Both the position numbers and the translations under genes were made by a program. DNA of 64,000 nt from Cellulomonas chitinilytica (GTDB lineage Bacteria; Actinomycetota; Actinomycetes; Actinomycetales; Cellulomonadaceae): assembly GCF_016862675.1 (NCBI RefSeq), contig NZ_BONK01000002.1, positions 408,913 through 472,912 of the forward strand, written 5' to 3'. Of the stretch, positions 29,501-37,273 are shown one piece after another; position 1 is the first letter of the stretch, and each line of letters opens with the position of its first letter. The notes beneath the pieces are model-generated. The model worked only from the letters and a program-made list of their open reading frames with translations, was not told the origin of the DNA and searched no databases.

Positions 29501-30090
29501 GAGAGCACGTCGACCCGGCCGTCGTGCTGACCCTGGTCCAGCTCGCCGGGCTCGACGTCCGTCATCCGCCGCCCGGCGGGTGAGGTCCGCACGCCGACCT
29601 CGAGCAGCCGCTCCGGGTCGGTCCACGTCCGCTGCTTGGCGCCCGCGACCGCGACGGACCGGGCGTGCCCGACGACGCGGACGAGCTCGCCGAGCGCCGC
29701 CGGAGCCGGGGCGCTGTCGTCGTGCAGCAGCCAGAGCCACGGCGTGGCCGGGCCGTCGGAGGCGACCGCCGGGTCGCTCAGCGCCGTGCGCACCGCGTGG
29801 CCGAACGTCCGGGCGCCGGGTGCCGCGACGCTCCGCAGCTGCGGGCGCGGCGAGCCGGCGACGGCGGCGAAGGCGCGTTCGAGCGCGATCGGCACACCCG
29901 CGTCGGGCCGGTCGCCGGCGTCGACGACGAGCACGCGCAGCGGGCGCCGGTGGGAGGCCGCCAGAGCCTCGAGCGTCGTACCGAGGTAGCGGGTGACGCC
30001 GCGGGTGACGACCACCGCGGTCACCGGTGTCGTCACCGGTGTCGCGGCAGTCGTCGTGGGCAGGTCCACGGGCGGGAGGGTCTCAGTCAT
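26572..30090 (-). CDS. Giant GT2 glycosyltransferase with polytopic membrane C-terminus
   Basis: An 1172-residue fusion. Residues about 20-270 form a GT2 catalytic domain (TAVVVTRGVTRYLGTTLEAL, VVDAGDRPDAG, LLHDDSAPAP as the DxD-like site, and DLGGPDPVLGPFGDGADLSRR). A region with twelve or more hydrophobic segments follows (about 300-960), then an extracytoplasmic domain (about 960-1140) and a final helix with a basic tail. Such proteins are conserved beside whiB and DUF5719 in actinobacteria and are thought to act in envelope glycan synthesis; the sugar and acceptor are unknown. ATG at 30090. It lies 50 bases downstream of whiB. Confidence 0.85.
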   Translation of the reverse strand: MTETLPPVDLPTTTAATPVTTPVTAVVVTRGVTRYLGTTLEALAASHRRPLRVLVVDAGDRPDAGVPIALERAFAAVAGSPRPQLRSVAAPGARTFGHAVRTALSDPAVASDGPATPWLWLLHDDSAPAPAALGELVRVVGHARSVAVAGAKQRTWTDPERLLEVGVRTSPAGRRMTDVEPGELDQGQHDGRVDVLSVGTAGALVRRDVWDDLGGPDPVLGPFGDGADLSRRARLAGHRVVVVPSAVVRHAQASYLGLRRGTASGPGPDEPVDLDGDGMDDRADPRRSFRERRRAAVHARLVAAPLPLVPAVALLALVGGVLRTFVQLAVKQPGLAVDELVAPLVALLRPHAVVGARARARRTRRLPRRTLHPLQAGWREVWTQARDRRLARAAARKVVQAPSELELRELAALATRRRTTLGVVVVLLAAATAVALGALVGPVAGGARLVGGALLPAVSELGDLWAAATSGWVAGELGGPGPADALLTVLVGPTAVAAGSLGTAVAVLVLGAVLLSGVGAWAAAGAATRSTVSRAWAAVVWASAPVLLLGVTGGRLGPVVAHAALPWVALGVARALGVQRVDQVLSGLATARRIHDDEPDDVLDDAQAQAAVVTPVRGVPTVPTQRVSDDLTLPDEATPVLVGAPDPTGSISAAAGAALAFAVVVAGAPSLLVPGVLALLVTVLGARRRRGRLLLVAVPGLVLLAPTLVEAARRGLGGWRLLLAGPGLPTAWTGSDPLSRLLGVPSDASGLVPDGISGVLATGWPFALGAVVLLLAVLALLRGAPVARAVRTAWVVALLGLATATVAVAVPVGVADGIVVHGWAGPGLSLAWAGLVAAALLGADRVRERLARRSFGWRQPLVALLTAVAVVVPLAGLGAWAWEARTGAGVALHTVTGPVVPAVGQQAQLSPMRSRILALAVGTDAVSWQLMRGDGPLLVDGAAAVSTRSLGGDLTAPTVRGADDATGEVQELVARLASGASGDVAGPLAALAVADVLVPALPADTADSGDAEAARDELVSRLDATAGLERVTQNAAGTLWRVRATSADTAAVPAWARVVDGAADITDPATAALALPSGDRAVDTTVPAGPGVRHVVLAERADAHWHAWLDGRPLRAVDAGWRQGFELPESGGRLVVRFDAPDTRLWLGAQGLVALVTVLLAVPVRRRRAARA

Positions 30091-30140
30091 GCTGCCGTCA
30101 TCATGCCGTCCGGGATCGCCAGGCCCGGGACCGACACTCG

Positions 30141-30473
30141 TCAGACGACGCGTCGCTTGAGCTTGCGGCGCTCACGCTCGGACAGACCGCCCCAGATGCC
30201 GAAGCGCTCGTCGTTCGCCAGCGCGTACTCGAGGCACTCGGAGCGGACGTCGCAGCCCGTGCAGACCTTCTTGGCCTCGCGGGTCGAGCCGCCCTTCTCC
30301 GGGAAGAAGGCCTCAGGGTCGGTCTGCGCGCACAGTGCGCGCTCCTGCCACCCCATCGGACCGTCGTCCTCCGGGGCGCCGAAAAGGGGCAGGACGTTCG
30401 AGCGCTGCTGCGGTGCAGCGCTCTGCGCGTCGGAGGGGAAGACCTCGTCCTCGTCGTCGAGCAGGTTCCACAT
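30141..30473 (-). CDS. whiB2: WhiB-family iron-sulfur transcriptional regulator (WhiB2-like)
   Basis: A 110-residue Wbl protein. The [4Fe-4S] ligands are C48, C71, C74 and C80 (CxxC-5-C spacing). The GIWGG turn (residues 93-97) and the basic C-terminus RERRKLKRR form the DNA-binding part. The 40-residue N-terminal extension and the neighbourhood match WhiB2/WhmD, which is needed for septation in mycobacteria and streptomycetes. ATG at 30473 with GGAGGC just upstream. A consensus-like promoter lies about 120 bases upstream, leaving a long 5' UTR. Confidence 0.93.
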   Translation of the reverse strand: MWNLLDDEDEVFPSDAQSAAPQQRSNVLPLFGAPEDDGPMGWQERALCAQTDPEAFFPEKGGSTREAKKVCTGCDVRSECLEYALANDERFGIWGGLSERERRKLKRRVV

Positions 30474-30596
30474 TGCGTGCCTCCGTGCGGGTCCTTCGTC
30501 TGATCAAGCTGCGGTGCAAGGCTCGGCTGGTGCGGTCCGCCGGGAAGCCGGCCGACGCGTCGTGGTGCTCGCGCTCTCGTGAATCCGTTCTAAGGA

Positions 30597-30625
30597 ATTA
30601 CACGCGTGTCGTTACCGGTCGTCAA
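30597..30625 (-). promoter_or_regulatory. Consensus-type promoter of whiB
   Basis: On the minus strand, TTGACG (30620-30625) is followed after exactly 17 bases by TGTAAT (30597-30602). This is the best sigma-70-like promoter seen in the window. Transcription would start near 30590 and give a whiB 5' UTR of about 115 bases. Local sequence is unusually AT-rich. Confidence 0.65.
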
Positions 30626-30697
30626 GCGGAGCCGTGGTAGTTGCCCGGATATGTCGGGGTGATCTTGCGGCGGACGGGTGAACACGGCGTGTCGCCC

Positions 30698-30703
30698 TAC
30701 CCT
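30698..30703 (+). promoter_or_regulatory. -10 box for the TIGR03089 gene
   Basis: TACCCT ends six bases before GTG 30710. The intervening GAGGGC could serve as a weak ribosome-binding site only if transcription began further upstream; otherwise the transcript is leaderless. Confidence 0.45.
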
Positions 30704-30709
30704 GAGGGC

Positions 30710-31453
30710 GTGCCCGAGACGACGATCGCCGACCTGCTCACCCTGCTGACCCGCGAGCCGGGGCGGCCCCGGATCACCTGGTACGGCGACGACGGGGAGC
30801 GCGTGGAGCTCTCCGGCGCGGTGCTCGAGAACTGGGTGAACAAGACGGCCAACCTGCTCGTCGAGGAGTTCGACGCCGGGCCCGGCACGCGCGTCCTGCT
30901 CGACCTGCCGGGCCACTGGCGGACCGTGGTGTGGGCGCTGGCAGTGTGGCGCGTCGGGGCGTGCGTCGTCCTGCCCGACGACGCGGCCGACCACGTCCCG
31001 TCCGACGTCGTCGTCACCGACCGGCCCGGCGCGCACCACGACCGCGGGCACCAGGTCGTCGCGGTCGCGCTGCCCGCCCTCGCCCGCAGCTTCGACGGCG
31101 AGCGCCCGGCCGGGTCGCTCGACGCCGCCGGTGCCGTGATGACCTACGCGGACGTGCTGCAGTGGGCTCCCGCGGTGCAGCCCGACGAGCCCGGGCTCGA
31201 CGACGGCACGGTCGTCCCGCACGCCTCGCTGCGCGACGAGGCCCTCCTTGCCTCCGGCACGACCGGTCGCGCGCTGCGCACCGCCCGCCCCCGCGGGGAC
31301 CGCCGGGCGCTCCTCGAGCCTCTCGGTGACCTCGCGACCGACGGGTCGTCCGTCCTCGCGTCACCCGCCACGTCCGAGGCGCTGCGTGCCGACGACGCAC
31401 GCCGTCAGCGGCTCGTCGACTCCGAGCGGATCACGGCCGACCTGGTGTCCTGA
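30710..31453 (+). CDS. TIGR03089-family protein (AMP-binding-like fragment)
   Basis: A 247-residue actinobacterial TIGR03089 protein. It resembles only the N-terminal part of acyl-CoA synthetases (ITWYGDDGERVELSGAVLENWVNKTANLL), and the ATP-binding P-loop and C-terminal lid of active enzymes are missing. It is therefore unlikely to adenylate on its own. It sits between whiB and the polysaccharide locus, as TIGR03089 genes often do near LCP or rml genes. GTG at 30710 begins where homology begins. Function unknown. Confidence 0.8.
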   Translation: MPETTIADLLTLLTREPGRPRITWYGDDGERVELSGAVLENWVNKTANLLVEEFDAGPGTRVLLDLPGHWRTVVWALAVWRVGACVVLPDDAADHVPSDVVVTDRPGAHHDRGHQVVAVALPALARSFDGERPAGSLDAAGAVMTYADVLQWAPAVQPDEPGLDDGTVVPHASLRDEALLASGTTGRALRTARPRGDRRALLEPLGDLATDGSSVLASPATSEALRADDARRQRLVDSERITADLVS

Positions 31454-31501
31454 GCGCGGCCGCTTTCGTCCCGGCCATGTCGATGGGCCAGACTGTCGGC
31501 C

Positions 31502-32371
31502 ATGCGAGGAATCATCCTGGCCGGCGGCTCGGGGACGCGACTGCACCCCATCACGCTCGGCGTCAGCAAGCAGCTGGTCCCGGTGTACGACAAGCCGATG
31601 ATCTACTACCCGTTGTCCACGCTGATCCTCGCGGGCATCCGCGACGTGCTGGTGATCACGACACCGCACGACGCCGACCAGTTCCGGCGCCTGCTCGGGG
31701 ACGGGTCCCAGTTCGGCATCTCGATCAGCTACACGGTCCAGGCCGAGCCGAACGGGCTCGCCCAGGCGTTCGTGCTCGGCGCCGAGTTCGTCGGCGACGA
31801 GCCCGTCGCGCTCGTCCTGGGCGACAACATCTTCTACGGCCCCGGGCTCGGGGCGCGCCTGCAGCGCTTCGAGCAGATCGACGGAGGCGCCGTGTTCGCG
31901 TACCGGGTGGCCGATCCGACGGCGTACGGCGTCGTGGAGTTCGACGAGTCCGGACGGGCTCTCTCCCTCGAGGAGAAGCCGGCGCATCCCAAGAGCAGCT
32001 ACGCGGTACCGGGCCTGTACTTCTACGACAACGACGTCGTCGCGATCGCCCGCGACCTCAAGCCGTCGGAGCGGGGCGAGTACGAGATCACGGACGTCAA
32101 CCGCGAGTACCTCCGTGCGGGACGCCTCCAGGTCGACGTGCTGCCACGCGGCACCGCATGGCTCGACACCGGCACGTTCGACTCCCTGCTGGAGGCGTCC
32201 GACTACGTGCGGACGATCGAGCATCGCCAGGGGCTCAAGGTCGGGGCGCCGGAGGAGGTCGCCTGGCGACGCGGGTTCCTGTCCGACGACGAGCTGCGCG
32301 ACCGCGCCGAGAAGCTCGTCAAGTCCGGCTACGGCACCTATCTGCTCGGCCTGCTCGGGGGTCCGCGCTGA
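31502..32371 (+). CDS. rmlA: Glucose-1-phosphate thymidylyltransferase
   Basis: A 289-residue RmlA that joins dTTP and glucose-1-P, the first step of dTDP-L-rhamnose synthesis. The nucleotide loop is [11 protein letters not shown], followed by [19 protein letters not shown], and the sugar-binding [20 protein letters not shown] is intact. Length is typical. ATG at 31502 is preceded by a -10-like CAGACT (31489-31494) at seven bases. It opens the surface-glycan locus. The next gene begins on its stop codon. RmlC and RmlD are encoded 16 kb to the right; RmlB is not in the window. Confidence 0.97.
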   Translation: MRGIILAGGSGTRLHPITLGVSKQLVPVYDKPMIYYPLSTLILAGIRDVLVITTPHDADQFRRLLGDGSQFGISISYTVQAEPNGLAQAFVLGAEFVGDEPVALVLGDNIFYGPGLGARLQRFEQIDGGAVFAYRVADPTAYGVVEFDESGRALSLEEKPAHPKSSYAVPGLYFYDNDVVAIARDLKPSERGEYEITDVNREYLRAGRLQVDVLPRGTAWLDTGTFDSLLEASDYVRTIEHRQGLKVGAPEEVAWRRGFLSDDELRDRAEKLVKSGYGTYLLGLLGGPR

Positions 32372-33627
32372 ACGCGGAACCGCCGCCGTTCCCGCAGCGC
32401 ACGCGGCTGGCCCACGCGCTGGTCGTGGTCACCGTCGCGACGATGTTCGCGAACGCCGCGGCGTACGGGATGTCGCTCGTCGCGGCACGCCTCCTGCCAC
32501 CCGCCGAGTTCGGCAGCTTCGGTGCACTGCTCTCGCTGTCGATCGTCGCGTCCACCGTCGCGATCGCCTGCCAGACCGTCGCCGCACGTCGGGTGGCCGC
32601 CCACCCGGGCGCGACAGCCGCGCACGAGGGCGAGGTCCGCACCCTCGGGCTGGCGTCGTCCGGCGTCCTGCTCGCCGTCGCCCTGGTGCTCACGCCCCCC
32701 TCGAGCATCCTCCTGCACGTCTCCGGGCTCGCCGCCGGGGCCGTGCTCACCAGCGTCGCGGTCTCCGTGACCGGGTTCACGGCGCTCGGCGTGCTCCAAG
32801 GGCGCCAGTCCTACGTGCGGTTCGGTGTCGCCTACAGCGCCCTGGCCGGCCTGCGGGCCGTGGGCACGATCGTGGGCGCTGCCGTCACGCCGACCGTCGA
32901 GGCGGCAGCCGTCGGCATGCTCGCGGGTACGGTCGTCGGCACGGTGGCCGCGGTCGCGTGCGGGCGGCGGGCAGCGCCGCGGCGACGCCCACCCGGCGAC
33001 GCCGTCCGGGAGCTGGGACGCAATGTCGGCTCGATGCTCGGCCTGTACGTCTTCATCAACCTCGACGTCGTGCTCGCCCGCGTCTACCTCGCTCCTCACG
33101 CCTCGGGGACGTACGCGGTCGGCTCGCTCGTCTCGAAGATCGCGTTCTTCCTGCCGATGTCGGTCATCACCGTGCTCTTCCCGCGCATGGCGGCCAGCGC
33201 CACGCACGGCTACCGGCGTCTCGCGATCACCGCGACGGCGGCGATCGGCCTGGTGTTCACGGCCGTGTGCGCGCTCGGGGCCGGTATCGTGCTCGACCTC
33301 GCTGGCGGGGACGCCTACGCGCCGTTGCGCCCGCACCTGTGGATGTTCGCGCTCCAGGGCAGCATCTTCGCCGTGGCCCAGGCCGCGATGCTCACACGGC
33401 TGGCGTCACGTCGGGCGCGTGCCGCCCTGCCTGTGTGGTTGACCACTGTGGCGCTCGCTCTCGGCGTCACACTGTTCTGGCACGGTTCGGTCGTCGAGAT
33501 CGTCACGGTGTCTCTCGTCGCAGCCACGGTGCTGGTCGCCGCGCTCGCGTCCGACAGAGGCGCACGCGAGACGACACCGTCGGACGACGGCACGCCGGTC
33601 GCCGAGCACCCGTCCTCGCGCACGTGA
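32368..33627 (+). CDS. Polysaccharide flippase (MATE/Wzx-like)
   Basis: A lipid-linked oligosaccharide flippase-like protein of about 419 residues with roughly twelve hydrophobic segments. The family signature [20 protein letters not shown] follows the first helix. No ATG, GTG or TTG opens the frame before the first helix. The natural N-terminus ([17 protein letters not shown]) would start at CTG 32368, which overlaps the rmlA stop as CTGA with GGGGG just upstream. The first conventional start, GTG 32425, falls inside helix 1 and would give 400 residues. I list the CTG start as the more natural one; this is inference. Confidence 0.75.
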   Translation: MNAEPPPFPQRTRLAHALVVVTVATMFANAAAYGMSLVAARLLPPAEFGSFGALLSLSIVASTVAIACQTVAARRVAAHPGATAAHEGEVRTLGLASSGVLLAVALVLTPPSSILLHVSGLAAGAVLTSVAVSVTGFTALGVLQGRQSYVRFGVAYSALAGLRAVGTIVGAAVTPTVEAAAVGMLAGTVVGTVAAVACGRRAAPRRRPPGDAVRELGRNVGSMLGLYVFINLDVVLARVYLAPHASGTYAVGSLVSKIAFFLPMSVITVLFPRMAASATHGYRRLAITATAAIGLVFTAVCALGAGIVLDLAGGDAYAPLRPHLWMFALQGSIFAVAQAAMLTRLASRRARAALPVWLTTVALALGVTLFWHGSVVEIVTVSLVAATVLVAALASDRGARETTPSDDGTPVAEHPSSRT

Positions 33628-33763
33628 CCACCGCCTCGCGTCCATGAGCACGAGCCGGCCCGGTTATCCTGTGTGACCGCCACAAGACAAGCGCAGCGGC
33701 GCACAACGGACCAGCAGCGACACACCTGAGCGGACGGCTGCCGGAGGAGAGGTACGTCCCATC

Positions 33764-35986
33764 GTGGGTGAAGCACAACCGATCGACGCAGAGGTCGTGG
33801 ACGACCGTCGCGCACTCTGGCCGCGGTCCACGACCTTTCTTCTGGGGGTCGTCGGGCTCGTGCTCGCCACCGTGGCGTTCGTCGCGGTCATGTCCATGCC
33901 CGACCTCGTGTGGCACCCGGCACGCGACTTCGAGCTGCAGTCGACGTACGACGCCTACCGCGAGACGGGCGTGCCGCTCGTCAAGGAGAACGGCACCGGC
34001 TCCTGGTACACGCAGGTCGCAGGGCCCGACGGGTACACGCCCGCGGCCTGGGACGACGACCCGGGCGTCTACATGATCGCGTCGTTCATGTCGCACGTGA
34101 CCGGTTCGGAGTCGCCGTACCCCGGCCTGCGGGTCGTGATGGCGCTGCTCTGCGCCCTGCCGCTGACCGTCCTGCCGTTCGCGGTCGCGCGGGTGTTCGG
34201 CCGGGCTCGCGCGGGCTACGTGCTCCTCGCGCTCCCGGCACTCACCTGGCTCGTCAACGGGGGCACGGTCCTGCTCGGCACGGAGTACGGCCTCTCCGAC
34301 GAGTCCTCGCCCCTGCGCGTGTACGCGCTCTACGGCGTCACCGGGTCGCTCGTCTTCGCGTCGCTGACCCTCGTCCTGCTCCTGAGCACCGCCCGGTTGC
34401 GCACCCGGGGGCTCGTCCTCGCCACCGTGGGCATCGGCCTGCTCGCCGGCGTCGGCAACCTCGTGCGCTCGATGTCAGGCGTCGGTGTGGCCCTGTCGGT
34501 CGGTGTGCTCTGGTGGCTGGCGACGCGCCGACGGTGGCGCTGGTGGGCGGCAGTCGGTGGCGCAGTCGTCGCCGTCACCCTGTCGTTCGTGGTCCCCACC
34601 GGGGTCATGAAGGCGGTCCAGCACCAGCAGGCGGAAGTCACCGGCATCGCGTCGAGCGACCTTCCTGCCGCGCACGCGCTGTGGCACTCCGCCTACCTCG
34701 GCCTCTCGTACCCGGAGCCCGTCAACGGCGAGCCGTCCCCGTTCGGGATCCCGTGGAGCGACGAGTTCGGGTGGCAGCAGGCTCGGGCGGTCGACCCCGA
34801 CGTGGTGATCGCGAGCACCGAGTACGACGAGATCATGAAGCAGCTCTATCTCGACAAGGTCGAGTCGATGCCCGTCGCCGCCGCCCGCCTGTACGTCGAC
34901 AAGGCACTGTTCACGGTCAAGCACTTCGGCGCCATGATCGTCGTCATCGTGATCGGCATCGGTCTTGCCCTGCGGCGCTCCGGGCCCCATCGCCGCCGCC
35001 TGTGGGGCGCCGTGGCACTGACCGTACCGACGGTCCTCATCGGCTTGCTGCCGGCGGTCCTCGTGATGCCGCTCCTGTATTACTACTCCGAGCTCTCGGG
35101 TGCGCTCGGGCTGCTCACCGCCGTCGGACTGGGCGGCTTCGCCTGGGTCGTCACGTCGATGCCCTCGCAGGTGCGTGCCGCCGAGCGCGGCAAGATCGCG
35201 GCCCGGCTCCACGAGCTCACGCCTGCGCACGCGCCCGGCTCGCTGGCAGTTGTCGTCCCCACGCGCAACGGGGAAGCGACCGTCGCGGCCACGGTCGAGT
35301 CGCTCGCCGGTGCACTCGGTCATGCGGACGAGATCGTCGTCGTGGAGAACGGTTCGAACGACCGGACCACGGAGATCCTCGACGCGCTCGCCGCAGGCTG
35401 GTCCCACGAGTGCCGACTGTCGGTGCTGCACAGCGAGCGCGGTCTCGGTGTGGCACTGCGCACGGGCGTGCTGGCCTCACGCAGCGACCGGCTGCTCCTC
35501 ACTGCCGACGACCTGCCGTTCGGGATGGGCGACCTCGAGGAGTTCCGCCGGCTGCCGTCCGACACCGTCGTCGCCATCGGGTCCAAGGCGCACCCCGGCT
35601 CGGACGTCCACCGGTCCACCCGGCGGACCCTCCAGTCGCGCGTCTTCCGGCACATGCGCGAGGCCCTCTTGCACTCCCGCGTCGGCGACAGCCAGGGGAC
35701 CTTTTGGGTCGACGGCTCCTGGGCCAGGATGTTCGCGGCCTTCTCCCGCGAGCCGGGTCTGATGTGGACCACGGAGCTCGTCATGGCGGCGGAGATCCAG
35801 GGGATCCCCGTGACGGAGGTGCCGGTCAGCCTGACCGAGAGCCACGACACCGTCACGAGTCGGTTCTCGTTCGGCGACGCCGTACGCGGCCTACGGGGCA
35901 TCGTGCGCCTCGCGCTGCAGAAGGACGACTACCTGCAGGACGACTGGGTCCCGCGCGAGAGCGCGCACGAGCCAGCCCTGCGCTGA
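33764..35986 (+). CDS. Polytopic membrane domain fused to C-terminal GT2
   Basis: A 740-residue protein. Residues about 1-480 form a polytopic domain with around ten helices and a large first extracytoplasmic loop (about 48-118), like GT-C glycosyltransferases. Residues about 490-700 form a soluble GT2/GT-A domain (SLAVVVPTRNGEATVAATVESL, VVENGSNDRTTEIL, LTADDLPFG as the metal site). The two halves could use different donors on opposite membrane faces, or the GT2 could make a lipid-linked donor for the GT-C half. GTG at 33764 has GGAGAGG upstream. No near family name is recognised for the full-length arrangement. Confidence 0.8.
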   Translation: MGEAQPIDAEVVDDRRALWPRSTTFLLGVVGLVLATVAFVAVMSMPDLVWHPARDFELQSTYDAYRETGVPLVKENGTGSWYTQVAGPDGYTPAAWDDDPGVYMIASFMSHVTGSESPYPGLRVVMALLCALPLTVLPFAVARVFGRARAGYVLLALPALTWLVNGGTVLLGTEYGLSDESSPLRVYALYGVTGSLVFASLTLVLLLSTARLRTRGLVLATVGIGLLAGVGNLVRSMSGVGVALSVGVLWWLATRRRWRWWAAVGGAVVAVTLSFVVPTGVMKAVQHQQAEVTGIASSDLPAAHALWHSAYLGLSYPEPVNGEPSPFGIPWSDEFGWQQARAVDPDVVIASTEYDEIMKQLYLDKVESMPVAAARLYVDKALFTVKHFGAMIVVIVIGIGLALRRSGPHRRRLWGAVALTVPTVLIGLLPAVLVMPLLYYYSELSGALGLLTAVGLGGFAWVVTSMPSQVRAAERGKIAARLHELTPAHAPGSLAVVVPTRNGEATVAATVESLAGALGHADEIVVVENGSNDRTTEILDALAAGWSHECRLSVLHSERGLGVALRTGVLASRSDRLLLTADDLPFGMGDLEEFRRLPSDTVVAIGSKAHPGSDVHRSTRRTLQSRVFRHMREALLHSRVGDSQGTFWVDGSWARMFAAFSREPGLMWTTELVMAAEIQGIPVTEVPVSLTESHDTVTSRFSFGDAVRGLRGIVRLALQKDDYLQDDWVPRESAHEPALR

Positions 35987-35995
35987 GGCGGCCCG

Positions 35996-36039
35996 GAGCC
36001 GTCCCGTCCGCACCGGACACTGGTAGGAAGGGACGGCTC
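35996..36039 (+). terminator. Hairpin after the GT-C/GT2 gene
   Basis: Arms GAGCCGTCCC (35996-36005) and GGGACGGCTC (36030-36039) pair perfectly around a 24-base loop, ten bases after the stop codon. It should end the rmlA-flippase-GT transcript. Confidence 0.6.
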
Positions 36040-36194
36040 TGGTCCATCGGCTCCGTGACAGCACCCGCGTCCGGTCGCGGCAGCCTCCGTGCCGACCGGT
36101 GCAGCGTCAGCCGCCGACGTCAGGACCTGCCGAGCTTCGTCACACCGCGAGGTGCCTCAGGGCGCCGAAGCTCGTGCTCCCCTGCCCCGAGACG

Positions 36195-36236
36195 CGAACG
36201 GGTCTGCCGGAGGCGATCCTCCGACAGACCCGTTCG
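36195..36236. terminator. Long hairpin between convergent operons
   Basis: A 12-bp arm CGAACGGGTCTG (36195-36206) pairs with CAGACCCGTTCG (36225-36236), and an inner CGGAGG/CCTCCG extends the stem. It lies 48 bases past the stop of the minus-strand sugar-nucleotide operon and can act in both directions. The 297-base gap (35987-36283) holds only these two hairpins; I see no gene. Confidence 0.75.
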
Positions 36237-36283
36237 CTCACGGCCTGCAGATCGGTGGGCGGCGCTGCGCGCCGCCGCGGGCG

Positions 36284-37273
36284 TCACACCCGCACGGTCT
36301 GCCCTGCGCGCGCCGACTCCAGCACAGCCTCGGCGACCCGGACCGTCCGTGCACCCTCCACGAGGCTGACGACGTCCGACCCGACCCCCAGGACGGCGTC
36401 CCGGAAGGCCTCGTGCTCGACGAGCAGCGGCTCGCGCTTGCCCAAGGCGAAGCGCACGACATCGCCCTCGCTGACCCCCCGGAAGCCGGCCAGGGACTCC
36501 CAGGTCGTCTCCACGATGCCGTTCGCGTAGTAGGTGAGGTCGGCGGTCACCGTGTCGGCGACGAACGTGCCGCGCTCACCCGACACCACGGTTGTCCGCT
36601 CCTTGAACGGCGACAGCCAGTTCACGAGGTGATTCGTCAGCACGCCGCTGTCGAGCGTCCCGACGAAGGCGACGAGGTCCTCGTGGCTGCGGCCGCTCTT
36701 GTGCGCGACGTGCGCCGTGACACCGGTGAAGGCGGCCTGCGTGATCCACGCCGTGAGGTCGATGTCGTGCGTGGCGAGGTCCTTGACGACACCGACGTCG
36801 GCGATGCGCGCCGGGAACGGACCCTGCCGGCGGGTGGCGACCTGGTAGACGTCACCGAGGTCTCCGCTCTCGATCCGTCGACGCAGGCTCTGCAGAGCAG
36901 GGTTGTACCGCTCGATGTGACCGACCGCGCCCACGAGGCCGGCGCCTGCGAACGCGTCGACGATACGTACCGCCGCGTCGGTGCTGGGAGCGAGCGGCTT
37001 CTCGATCAGCGCGTGCACGCCGGCGTCGGCGAGCGCGAGCGCCACGTCCTCGTGGAACTGGGTCGGCGCCGCGACGACCGCGTAGTCGACCCCTGCGTCC
37101 ACCAAGGCCTGCACGGAGTCACCGACCGGGAGCCCGGCGGCGACGCCGTGCGGGTCGCCACCCGGATCGGCCACCGCCACGAGCTCGACGCCCGCCAGGG
37201 AGCGCAGCACGCGCGCGTGGTGGCGCCCCATCATGCCGAGGCCGAGGAGCCCGGCGCGCAGCGCGGCGGCCAT
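36284..37273 (-). CDS. Gfo/Idh/MocA oxidoreductase, probable UDP-sugar 3-dehydrogenase
   Basis: A 329-residue NAD(P)-dependent oxidoreductase. The N-terminal Rossmann motif is GLLGLGMMGRHHARVL, and EKPLAPS carries the catalytic Lys. The substrate helix shows GHIERYNPAL and DLATHDIDLTAW. This pattern is like the UDP-GlcNAc(A) 3-dehydrogenases of the WlbA/GnnA type. It is last in the operon colC-colD-gmd-epimerase-acetyltransferase-aminotransferase-oxidoreductase. ATG 37273 shares a base with the aminotransferase stop (TGATG). Paired with a DegT aminotransferase and an acetyltransferase, the expected job is oxidation at C3 before amination. Exact substrate not proven. Confidence 0.82.
   Translation of the reverse strand: MAAALRAGLLGLGMMGRHHARVLRSLAGVELVAVADPGGDPHGVAAGLPVGDSVQALVDAGVDYAVVAAPTQFHEDVALALADAGVHALIEKPLAPSTDAAVRIVDAFAGAGLVGAVGHIERYNPALQSLRRRIESGDLGDVYQVATRRQGPFPARIADVGVVKDLATHDIDLTAWITQAAFTGVTAHVAHKSGRSHEDLVAFVGTLDSGVLTNHLVNWLSPFKERTTVVSGERGTFVADTVTADLTYYANGIVETTWESLAGFRGVSEGDVVRFALGKREPLLVEHEAFRDAVLGVGSDVVSLVEGARTVRVAEAVLESARAGQTVRV

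Noticed and set aside
25574..29583. Two overlapping plus-strand frames of more than 1000 codons antisense to the giant GT2
   Set aside because: Same composition artefact; Ser/Thr/Arg-rich with no domain, while the minus strand has clear GT2 and membrane features.
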